A stretch of DNA of 8,807 nt, taken from NCBI RefSeq assembly GCF_934772795.1, contig NZ_CAKVMR010000081.1:1-8807 (forward strand), written 5' to 3'. This DNA comes from an uncultured Holdemanella sp. Lineage in GTDB: Bacteria > Bacillota_I > Bacilli_A > Erysipelotrichales > Erysipelotrichaceae. Within the stretch, counting starts at the first letter, position 1. Each line of letters begins with the position of its first letter. The position numbers and the translations under genes were made by a program. This document shows, piece after piece, positions 1 to 6,688 of the stretch. The notes under the pieces were generated by a model that worked only from the letters and a program-made list of their open reading frames with translations, was not told the DNA's origin and made no database searches.

Positions 1-24
1 GGATTAAGAAGAAAAATACAATCT

Positions 25-46
25 GTTTAACAACAATGTGTTGAAC
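25..46. repeat. weak hairpin upstream of tnpB, possible left-end structure
   Basis: GTTTAACA (25-32) faces TGTTGAAC (39-46) across a 6-base loop; the arms pair at 7 of 8 positions plus one G-T wobble. IS200/IS605-type elements carry short hairpins near their ends, so this may be the subterminal hairpin of the element's left end. The window starts too close to define the end or the target site, so this is a guess from position. Confidence 0.2.
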
Positions 47-81
47 TGATTACGCTACATATTATATGAGGAGATTTCGAT

Positions 82-1614
82 ATGTATACAGTACGTTTTC
101 AATTGGAACTAAGTGGATCTGAGAAACGTTTTTTGTCGAAGTCTTTTTTCTATGCAAATCAGATGCATAATCAATTAGTTCGATATGCTACAAATCGGTT
201 GAATGCTTTATTTCATGATAAAGAATATGTGGGTGCACGCAAAGCTTATGGTGAAGCTGAATTTTCCAAAAAGAAAGGTTCTGAACTATCAGCTTCTGAA
301 AAAAAGAAGAAAAAAGAGTTGTCCAATATCATGTGTATTAAACAAAAAGAATATAATCTCACGAAAACTTCTTTGTGTAAGTTCGTATCCAAAGAACAAA
401 AGAAATTCAAGAACTACATCAACTCTCATCAGGCACAGGCAGAAGCTGAAGCTGTATATAAGGGAGTGGAAAAGGTTCTTTTTGAGGATGGATGTCATCT
501 TCATTATCGAAGATATAATAGTTTCGATTGTATCAAACAAAAATGTGCTGCAACAGGAGTGAGACTTTCAAGATGGGATACCATATGTTTTATGAAACAT
601 TACTACAAGGTTCGTGTCCCAAAGAATGAATATATTCAGAACATCATTTCATCTGTTGATTTAAAAGAAGATGTTGTTTATTCATTTTTAAAAAGAATCG
701 AATTTAACAGTGGATTCAAGTATTATGTAGTGATCACACTTCGAGGTGATGCACCAAAACGAATCAAACTGTCAGAAGATGGTGGACATCGTACAGGTGT
801 AGACTTTGGAACATCAACGATTGCGACAGCCTCAAACAACGAGGTCCATCTGGAAGAACTGGCTCCAGAATCAGCTAAATATGAAAAGGAGATCCGCCAC
901 AAGCAGAATTTGATAGATGCCTCCATGCGAAAGCATAATCCAGATAACTACAACAAAAATGGTACAGTTAAAAAGGGAAGACATAAATGGAAAACCACAA
1001 GACGATGTAGACGTCTGAAACGACAGATACGCGTGCTCTATCGAAAACAGTCTGCTTATATCAAGACTTCACATCATACCTTTATCAACAGAGTCGTTCA
1101 GAACACAAGCGAATTTATCCTTGAACCAATGAACTTTAAAGCTCTTCAAAAGAAATCAAAGAAGACAGAGCGTAAAGATGAGACAACGGCAATTAAACAA
1201 AAAGACGGCTCTGTTAAGATGGTACGCAAATATAAACGCAAAAAGCGTTATGGACGCTCCATCAAGAAGCGTTCTCCAGGTCTTATGCAGGCTGATTTAA
1301 AAACAAAAGCAACACAGTATGGAATACCATACTACGAAATAGATATTCATCAATACCGAGCTTCTCAACTTCACCATGATACGGGTGAATATATTAAACC
1401 TACTTTAAACGAAAGATTTAAAACGATTGAAGGATGTAAAGTACAAAGAGATTTGTATTCTGCCTTTCTGATTTGTCATACTGACGATACATTGACTGCA
1501 CCTGATTTTAAAGCCTGTCATTTTGATTTTCCACACTTTGTCAAAATGCAGGACACATTGATTCTAAATATGAAAAAATGTGGACACACAATGAAACACT
1601 GCTTTGGATTCTAG
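82..1614 (+). CDS. tnpB: TnpB-type RNA-guided nuclease of an IS200/IS605-IS1341-like element, zinc-finger-less variant
   Basis: TnpB proteins are transposon-encoded, RuvC-fold, RNA-guided DNA nucleases that help IS200/IS605 elements persist; Cas12 enzymes descend from them. Three RuvC motifs are visible: GVDFGTST with Asp241, FILEPMNF with Glu348 and QRDLYSAFL with Asp457, so the acidic triad is complete. The N-terminal ~220 residues would be the wedge and guide-binding part, and a very basic stretch lies at 295-325 and 355-400. The C4 zinc finger usually found between RuvC-II and RuvC-III is absent: residues 428-450 read SQLHHDTGEY onward with no CxxC pair. At 510 residues it is longer than a typical TnpB of about 350-450. 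The start is supported by GAGGAG 8 bases upstream. No tnpA is seen beside it, as in IS1341-type elements, although one could lie left of the window. The reading frame looks intact. Similar zinc-finger-less proteins are, from memory, common in Erysipelotrichaceae. Confidence 0.88.
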   Translation: MYTVRFQLELSGSEKRFLSKSFFYANQMHNQLVRYATNRLNALFHDKEYVGARKAYGEAEFSKKKGSELSASEKKKKKELSNIMCIKQKEYNLTKTSLCKFVSKEQKKFKNYINSHQAQAEAEAVYKGVEKVLFEDGCHLHYRRYNSFDCIKQKCAATGVRLSRWDTICFMKHYYKVRVPKNEYIQNIISSVDLKEDVVYSFLKRIEFNSGFKYYVVITLRGDAPKRIKLSEDGGHRTGVDFGTSTIATASNNEVHLEELAPESAKYEKEIRHKQNLIDASMRKHNPDNYNKNGTVKKGRHKWKTTRRCRRLKRQIRVLYRKQSAYIKTSHHTFINRVVQNTSEFILEPMNFKALQKKSKKTERKDETTAIKQKDGSVKMVRKYKRKKRYGRSIKKRSPGLMQADLKTKATQYGIPYYEIDIHQYRASQLHHDTGEYIKPTLNERFKTIEGCKVQRDLYSAFLICHTDDTLTAPDFKACHFDFPHFVKMQDTLILNMKKCGHTMKHCFGF

Positions 1615-1885
1615 CTTAAAGAATCCCTTATCTAGTTCAGGTCTTAGGCGTAAGCCCTGCTGGATGTAGTATGAGTATACAAAGTACAGTCCACATGGAT
1701 TGGAAATGCTCGAAAAACAAGAGTTATGTAAAGACTATATGCAAGGTCTAGAACTATGCTGAAAGCTTTGCGATGCTTCATTTCTCGCATTGTGAGAAAG
1801 AGAATCTCGTCATTTTAATGATGAGAGTACGTCAAGCCAACACCCATTTGAGTTCCACTCATCTAACATCGATTAGAGAACTAGA
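1615..1885 (+). ncRNA. structured 3' region of tnpB, candidate guide (omega/re) RNA scaffold and right end
   Basis: No gene is seen here, but several helices are. GGC-GTAA-GCC lies near 1648-1657. TTTCTC (1781-1786) pairs with GAGAAA (1794-1799). A 10-bp stem with one G-T wobble and a 2-base loop lies at 1805-1826. TCTAGTTC (1631-1638) is perfectly complementary to GAACTAGA (1878-1885) and could close the whole region. In known TnpB systems the guide RNA comes from the 3' end of tnpB and the element's right end, with the flanking DNA supplying the guide. Position and structure fit that model. The exact right end and the guide boundary are not determined, and the limits given are those of the structured stretch. 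Confidence 0.4.
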
Positions 1886-1920
1886 CTTCTCCGTAATATA
1901 TGCATAATATCTAGTTCTCT
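1875..1920. repeat. perfect 11-bp inverted repeat, 24-base loop
   Basis: AGAGAACTAGA (1875-1885) and TCTAGTTCTCT (1910-1920) are exact reverse complements. No T-run follows on either strand, so it is not an intrinsic terminator. Its left arm is also complementary to 1631-1638, so two alternative foldings compete. It could be an end structure of the TnpB element or belong to the flanking DNA. Confidence 0.6.
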
Positions 1921-1933
1921 CCTCTAAAATTTG

Positions 1934-1963
1934 TTGTCCAACGGTTTAGATTCGTGCTAGAAT
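1934..1963 (+). promoter_or_regulatory. possible sigma-A promoter for a small RNA
   Basis: A -10 like TAGAAT (1958-1963) is preceded after 18 bases by TTGTCC (1934-1939). The predicted start is near 1970, just before the TAGAGAGTC arm of the structured stretch that ends in a terminator. No coding region follows on this strand, so the promoter would serve an untranslated RNA. The match is moderate and AT-rich DNA gives many such hits. Confidence 0.4.
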
Positions 1964-1969
1964 AATATC

Positions 1970-2064
1970 GTCTAGAGAGTCATTCTAACACATTTGATAT
2001 CTAACCATTATTATACTTTCCGGACTCTCTAAATGTGGACCAGTTGTTGCTGGTCTTTTTTTTT
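1970..2064 (+). ncRNA. candidate ~95-nt stand-alone small RNA
   Basis: Between the possible promoter and a clear terminator lies a compact folded unit. TAGAGAGTC (1973-1981) pairs perfectly with GACTCTCTA (2023-2031) around an AU-rich ~41-base internal loop, and the terminator hairpin follows 6 bases later. There is no open reading frame of note, and no gene on the + strand downstream that a riboswitch or leader could control. It does not match any riboswitch, T-box, SRP RNA or 6S RNA pattern I can recall. It may equally be the tail of the tnpB/guide RNA transcript or flanking DNA that held the element's target site. Confidence 0.35.
2038..2064 (+). terminator. rho-independent terminator
   Basis: GACCAG (2038-2043), loop TTGTTG, CTGGTC (2050-2055), then nine T (2056-2064). 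This is a textbook intrinsic terminator on the + strand. It would end transcripts coming from tnpB and from the candidate small RNA, and it insulates the converging - strand operon. Confidence 0.88.
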
Positions 2065-2071
2065 CGCATTG

Positions 2072-2101
2072 AAAAAGGCTCAAATCCTTTCGATTTGAAC
2101 C
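2072..2101 (-). terminator. rho-independent terminator of the transporter-peptidase operon
   Basis: Read on the - strand, GGTTCAAATC and GATTTGAGCC form a 10-bp stem (one G-T pair) with a 5-base loop, followed by five T and then more pyrimidine-rich sequence. It starts 7 bases past the stop codon of the hydrolase gene and closes the three-gene operon. It stands almost back to back with the + strand terminator at 2038-2064. Confidence 0.85.
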
Positions 2102-2108
2102 CACTTTA

Positions 2109-3896
2109 TTATTCCATTGGACAATCACAAACAATAGAAGCAGTATCCACTTCGATTTCTGTTGCCACAAATGGCAATTGCGTTTGATCCACATCCATTC
2201 CATACAAGATCAATGATAATGTATGTCCTTTAGGGATCGTATAGTCATTGCTGACAAAATCAAATGAATATGTATACCAAGTATCTGGATCAATAGCTTC
2301 CTTTGAATAATTATTCAAACGATTTTGTGCATTCATCCAACCACGTGTAATCACAAAATAATCGGATGGTTTTTCCTCCATTTTAAAGATAAAAGAACGA
2401 TTTTCATCCCCATCCAAATTGGATGTCAAACGAACTTGTTTGCCTTTTTCCACAAGCATTGCACTTAAAATAGCCGTAGGCTGTTTGATGCGAGCCTTAA
2501 AAGAAACTTTGGCTCTTCCCGCAAAGCGCGTATCTTCTTTCATTGTTTCTAAATCAAAAGAAAGCGAATGCGCATTTTGAGTTAAAACCAACTCATCCAG
2601 CCATGCCTTTGTGTTTTTTTGTTTACGGTCATAGACTGTTTTCGACAAATCATCCACAATCATCTGATTTCCATTCTCTTGTGCATGATAGGACTTATAA
2701 GATTTAGGTGGCCAAGTCTCTTCTTGCATCCACAACTTTTGATCTAAGTTATTCTCAATATAAATCTTAGACTCATTTTGAATACCTGTATCAATCCCTT
2801 TTAAATAATAATCCAACCAACGATCAATCAATCCTAATGTAGGACTATCCTCAAGATGATACGTATAAATATGTTGTCCTTGATGCAACAACATCATACG
2901 ATCTTTACCAAGTTCTTGAAGCTTTTCATACAAACGAATACCCTGATCTGGCTTCACATTCCAATCATTTAAACCTTGAAGAATAAATACCGAAGCCTGG
3001 ATGCGATCGGCATGTTTTAAATAATTACGCTCATCCCAAAAGCGATTGTAGTTTCCAGATTGTCTGTCTTCCCCTTCTTGTAGAGCCTTTTGATTCTTTT
3101 CAAACAAAGGTTTGATTCTTGCAAAATCTTCTGGATCCAAAGCACGTGAGAAACAATACTTTGCCAAAATATCCAAGTCATCCCCTTGCCAATCCATGGC
3201 CGGTAAAGTTAAACCATTATGACGATAATATTCATACCAGTTGGAAATGCCCGCTTCAGGAAGAATTGTCTTTAAGCCTTCTACACCTGTTGTGGCTACC
3301 CCAATACACATTGTACCCAAATAAGAACGTGCAGACATCGCAACAGAACCTGTACACCAAGATGCCAAAACCTGTACCGTTCTTGTCTTATCTCTAAAAG
3401 CTCGAGCTCTTCCGTTTAACCAATCAATGACCGATTTAAACGCAAGAATCTCCTCTTCACTTCCCGTCATTGTTAATCCGTCACTACCTCTTGTACCAAG
3501 TCCACCACTAAACACGCCTGCATAGCCACGCTCTAGTAAATGGTCATATAAATCGGAAATGCATTCATAAGCACTTGGATCAGGTTCTGGATATGGACTG
3601 CTTTCCACAATTTGTTCTGCTTCTTTTTTAGGACAAACCACAGGGTCCTTTGGATAAAACGTGATATCCTCACGCTTGATATTCTGACTTGGATAGGCCT
3701 GAATATCTGTATTTACATCATACAAATCATACCAATCCTCATTGCAATGCAACATATATGGATTGGCCACAAAGACAGCCGGAACTTTTTCATTAAGCTT
3801 TGGACGTTTGATATAAACCGCAATCAAATCATATTGTCCATCTTGATCTGTATCCACTGTAGTTTCTACAAAAACTCTTTCAAACAATGCTTCCAT
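2109..3896 (-). CDS. PepX/CocE-type serine hydrolase (Xaa-Pro dipeptidyl-peptidase-like, S15 family), short form
   Basis: Alpha/beta-hydrolase of peptidase family S15. Family members cleave Xaa-Pro dipeptides from peptide N-termini (PepX) or hydrolyse esters and amides (CocE, glutaryl acylases). The catalytic core resembles lactococcal PepX closely: VAMSARSYLGT with nucleophile Ser191, ATTGVEGL after it, LQGLNDWNV with Asp311 and HQGQHIY with His342, so the triad is complete. The first Gly of the PepX GxSYLG motif is changed (A189-R190 before the serine). Residues 1-345 cover the hydrolase domain and about 385-590 the beta-rich C-terminal domain. At 595 residues it lacks the ~150-residue N-terminal helical domain of lactic PepX (about 760). 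There is no signal peptide, so it is likely cytosolic. The start lies one base after the stop of the upstream MFS gene and has no strong ribosome binding site, implying translational coupling. Substrate (Xaa-Pro peptide or ester) is unproven. Confidence 0.85.
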   Translation of the reverse strand: MEALFERVFVETTVDTDQDGQYDLIAVYIKRPKLNEKVPAVFVANPYMLHCNEDWYDLYDVNTDIQAYPSQNIKREDITFYPKDPVVCPKKEAEQIVESSPYPEPDPSAYECISDLYDHLLERGYAGVFSGGLGTRGSDGLTMTGSEEEILAFKSVIDWLNGRARAFRDKTRTVQVLASWCTGSVAMSARSYLGTMCIGVATTGVEGLKTILPEAGISNWYEYYRHNGLTLPAMDWQGDDLDILAKYCFSRALDPEDFARIKPLFEKNQKALQEGEDRQSGNYNRFWDERNYLKHADRIQASVFILQGLNDWNVKPDQGIRLYEKLQELGKDRMMLLHQGQHIYTYHLEDSPTLGLIDRWLDYYLKGIDTGIQNESKIYIENNLDQKLWMQEETWPPKSYKSYHAQENGNQMIVDDLSKTVYDRKQKNTKAWLDELVLTQNAHSLSFDLETMKEDTRFAGRAKVSFKARIKQPTAILSAMLVEKGKQVRLTSNLDGDENRSFIFKMEEKPSDYFVITRGWMNAQNRLNNYSKEAIDPDTWYTYSFDFVSNDYTIPKGHTLSLILYGMDVDQTQLPFVATEIEVDTASIVCDCPME

Positions 3897-3897
3897 A

Positions 3898-5163
3898 TTA
3901 ATTTACTTTCGAATGTTTCTTTAAATACGATTTCCAAACTAACACAAACACAGCTCCTAAAACTAACATTGCCACTAAGAAGCCAAAGAATAAACGATAT
4001 CCACCTACACCTGGATTTTGATCAATCATCATACCTGCTAAAACAGATACAAAAATTTCTGGCAAATACCCAATTGTAGAAATAATTCCAGCCGCTGTTC
4101 CAGAATACTTTTCCGGTACAGCACCCTCATCCATCATAGCCCATGTTTGTGCATAGTTGACATTGTAGAAAATATAAATCAAGACAAATAAAACTGTAAA
4201 TAGCACAATCGAACCTGAGTTTGTAGGCAATAATAAGATTCCCACAGTACCCAAAGCCATGACCACAAATGAAATCAATAGAGCATTACCTGTACCAAAC
4301 TTATCAGAGAAGAAACCTCCACCAACATTTCCAAATAGAGAGAACCAACGTTTCATAGCGGCAAGTGTAGCTCCAAAAGTAACAGTAGCACCTAAAATAG
4401 ATGTGGCATAGGGTGTAAAGTAATACAAAGACAAGGTAAATACATAGTTACAGAATGTCACAAAACTGATGATCCAGATGGCTGGCATCTTTAACACTTC
4501 ACCAATTCCCTTAAAAGAAATTCGTTCACTCGCTTCCATATGACCATCTTCGACTTTAAAGAAACAAAAGATGCCCATTGCGATTGTTAAAACGGAATAA
4601 TAAACAATGACTGTTTTCATACCCGCTACTTCATTATTGATTTGACCAATGCCAATACGGAAAGCTAAAACAGCACCCATAGCCATCAAAGCAGCACCAA
4701 CTCCACGACCACCTTCAAAGAATCCATAAGCTTTTCCTTGATCATCCGAATCTGATAGAATACGAACAGCTTTTACACAGGCTGGCCAAAATGCGAATAA
4801 ACTTGAAATTCCCCAGAATGCATAAAGAACAAGTAACTGATAGTAGTTCAATGGTAACAAGTGTACAAAACCACCTAATCCGGTTCCAATTAAAGAAACC
4901 GTTAAGATCATTCTTGTAGAAAAGCGGTCTGCCACAATACCTCCAAACAAATAAGAAATCATACCAAAAATTCCTAAAATACTTCCAAACACACCCATTT
5001 GTGTATTCGTTAAATGATACGTAGCTAAATATGCATCATAGTAATCAAAGCGAAAATATGGCAAGCCATAAATAATCGCTCCTCCAAACGCAACGATAAT
5101 AATAGCCCAGAAGTTCTTTGCCGTCTTATCGCCAAAACCTAGTTTTTTAAATAATTTGTTCAT
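3898..5163 (-). CDS. MFS transporter (12 predicted membrane helices)
   Basis: Integral membrane secondary transporter of the major facilitator superfamily, 421 residues with about 12 hydrophobic segments. The loop-2/3 motif A is recognisable as GGIVADRFSTR (74-84), and its counterpart in the second half is GGGFFSDKFG (281-290). GFFEGGRGVGAAL (148-160) resembles the conserved glycine-rich helix seen in organophosphate-antiporter-like and related MFS families, but this does not fix the substrate. The ATG lies inside the 3' end of the preceding transporter gene, with GAGGGAG 6 bases upstream; the 17-base overlap points to coupled translation. The hydrolase gene follows one base after its stop. 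The context suggests import, or exchange, of a compound that the hydrolase then cleaves; peptides are a reasonable guess, no more. Confidence 0.85.
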   Translation of the reverse strand: MNKLFKKLGFGDKTAKNFWAIIIVAFGGAIIYGLPYFRFDYYDAYLATYHLTNTQMGVFGSILGIFGMISYLFGGIVADRFSTRMILTVSLIGTGLGGFVHLLPLNYYQLLVLYAFWGISSLFAFWPACVKAVRILSDSDDQGKAYGFFEGGRGVGAALMAMGAVLAFRIGIGQINNEVAGMKTVIVYYSVLTIAMGIFCFFKVEDGHMEASERISFKGIGEVLKMPAIWIISFVTFCNYVFTLSLYYFTPYATSILGATVTFGATLAAMKRWFSLFGNVGGGFFSDKFGTGNALLISFVVMALGTVGILLLPTNSGSIVLFTVLFVLIYIFYNVNYAQTWAMMDEGAVPEKYSGTAAGIISTIGYLPEIFVSVLAGMMIDQNPGVGGYRLFFGFLVAMLVLGAVFVLVWKSYLKKHSKVN

Positions 5164-6496
5164 CGTTTTCTCCCTCTTTTAAAACTATTTCATTTTCTTT
5201 ATGATTAAAGGCATGAAGTCCATGGTAAAGGACAATACCTGCAATCGCATATAATATAGCGGCTAAATAATAAGCCTGCTGATATCCAGATTGGTGGACA
5301 AATAAGATTTTTCCCGTAAAATGGCCACTCAATATACTCACAATGCCTGCTGTAAAATTTACTACAGATGTATAAATCGGACGCAAATCTTTAGGAATGA
5401 CATCCATCGATAAAGCACTGTCCACAGGACTTGATAAATTCGCAAGGCCCGCACGAATAAATAGTGAAACACCTACGACTGGCACAACATATTTACCAAA
5501 ATAATTTCCATTTCCAATCACCAACATAAATGGAATGGATGCCATGACCGTTAAAAAGATTGTTCCCACTTTACCAAATTTTTTTGTACACTTCGGCGTA
5601 AAAAACATAAATAAGACGATCGCAACATAGGAAATGGATACCATTAAAGAACTGGTTGCCTTATCAATATGTAAATTTCGATTTAGATATACCGTATAGT
5701 ATGATGTAAATAGGCCCATCGCAAAAGAGATCAAAGCCCAATACAATAGATAAGCACGAGAATAGCGGTTTAATAAAAGTTGTCTTGCCCCATTGATTTT
5801 TTCCTTTAAAGAAATCCTTGGAGCTAGCTCCATTTGATAATCCGATTTCTTTTCCGAAATACATAAAACGGGAATCAGAGAAACTAACGCAATACATCCG
5901 ACTACCAATAAAACAATTCGATTCGCATCCATATAAGATTGATGTAAACCCGATGAAAGATGCGTCATATAGCGCGTTGCCTCTTGGGCTTGCGCATATG
6001 AAATGTTGGCAACACAACTAAACGCCTTTACCACAAAAGCTCCACCAAGATATGTTGCCAAGAAATATCCAATGTATCCCATATAGTAAGTTCTTGTATA
6101 CCAATGTATTTCCTGATCTTTAAATGCTTCCGTATAACAAGCGATAAAAGGACTCAGCATAATAAAGTGCAGCTGCACACCCGTCAATGCCAATAGGGTT
6201 GCGATATATAAAGCCCAAGTAAAATCCATGCATACTGCGCCAAAAAAGGCACACGCCGTTGAAAGGGAACAAAATAGTAATAACTTTTTATAGCCAATCT
6301 TTGGCACGAGCAACAATAAAGCTGCACTTATGAATGTGGCATATCCATAAAAGGCCCAAAAGGATGTGGCGATAGAAGTTTGTGCTTCTTGCAGATAATT
6401 CACAAACGTATCATATAAGACTCCACTCGCCAAATTATTAATTACATAACTGATTATAAAATAAACAATATTCCGTTTATCTCTTCGTTTTTCCAT
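5147..6496 (-). CDS. MFS transporter, divergent, first gene of the operon
   Basis: A membrane protein of 449 residues with about 12 hydrophobic segments and the general layout of an MFS carrier. The first half has no classic motif A (PKIGYKK at 65-71 occupies the place). An unusual soluble stretch of ~35 residues (160-195, rich in Ala, Gln, Ser, Tyr) sits between helices in the first half, and a hydrophilic central loop lies near 213-245. The C-terminal tail is acidic. It is not a close copy of the next transporter, so the pair is not a recent duplication. The start is supported by AGGAG 7 bases upstream and a promoter about 30 bases further. Substrate unknown; weaker family assignment than its neighbour. 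Confidence 0.78.
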   Translation of the reverse strand: MEKRRDKRNIVYFIISYVINNLASGVLYDTFVNYLQEAQTSIATSFWAFYGYATFISAALLLLVPKIGYKKLLLFCSLSTACAFFGAVCMDFTWALYIATLLALTGVQLHFIMLSPFIACYTEAFKDQEIHWYTRTYYMGYIGYFLATYLGGAFVVKAFSCVANISYAQAQEATRYMTHLSSGLHQSYMDANRIVLLVVGCIALVSLIPVLCISEKKSDYQMELAPRISLKEKINGARQLLLNRYSRAYLLYWALISFAMGLFTSYYTVYLNRNLHIDKATSSLMVSISYVAIVLFMFFTPKCTKKFGKVGTIFLTVMASIPFMLVIGNGNYFGKYVVPVVGVSLFIRAGLANLSSPVDSALSMDVIPKDLRPIYTSVVNFTAGIVSILSGHFTGKILFVHQSGYQQAYYLAAILYAIAGIVLYHGLHAFNHKENEIVLKEGENDEQII

Positions 6497-6522
6497 TTTT
6501 TAACTCCTAAAAACTGTTTTAA

Positions 6523-6551
6523 ATTATACGATTATATAAAAAACAAATCAA
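6523..6551 (-). promoter_or_regulatory. sigma-A promoter of the MFS-MFS-hydrolase operon
   Basis: TTGATT (-35, 6546-6551) and TATAAT (-10, 6523-6528) are separated by exactly 17 bases on the - strand, and the ATG at 6496 follows with AGGAG in between. A short dyad CAATT-gtt-AATTG (6549-6561) overlaps the -35 and could be a regulator site. A second imperfect dyad pairs 6546-6554 with 6573-6581 (8 of 9 bases). Confidence 0.72.
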
Positions 6552-6614
6552 TTGTTAATTGTAAATATTATTCAGTTGATTAATGTAAAATGTATCAACA
6601 CCATTTATAAGTAC

Positions 6615-6661
6615 ATTTAGGGAACTTTTCTATCTTATTCCACTTAAAAAGTTCCCTAAAT
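6615..6661. repeat. fixed-spacing palindrome, copy A
   Basis: A perfect 15-bp inverted repeat, ATTTAGGGAACTTTT (6615-6629) and AAAAGTTCCCTAAAT (6647-6661), around 17 bases. In the terms shared by all four copies it is TTAGGGAAC (6617-6625), 25 bases, GTTCCCTAA (6651-6659). It lies between the 3' end of the Fic gene and the transporter promoter. No T-run follows on the Fic strand, so it is not a standard terminator. It is the only copy with both arms followed by TTTT, that is, symmetric. Confidence 0.9.
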
Positions 6662-6688
6662 TGTATTAATTAAAATGCGAAATATACT

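Noticed and set aside
41..68. Promoter for tnpB (TTGAAC, 16 bases, TATATG)
   Set aside because: Transcription would start near 75, after the GAGGAG ribosome binding site at 68-73, so it could not serve this start.
203..562. 119-codon open frame in a second frame of tnpB
   Set aside because: Fully inside tnpB, composition typical of a frame-shifted AT-rich gene, no recognisable domain.
1564..1614. Cysteines near the TnpB C-terminus (C500, C507) as a zinc finger
   Set aside because: They lie after RuvC-III, are spaced C-x6-C with no second pair, and do not match the usual finger position or CxxC pattern.
1970..2064. Riboswitch or T-box leader
   Set aside because: No conserved aptamer or T-box sequence is visible and no + strand gene follows the terminator.
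3612..4079. 155-codon open frame on the + strand
   Set aside because: It lies antisense to the hydrolase and MFS genes, has hydrophobic low-complexity content from the reverse complement and no ribosome binding site.
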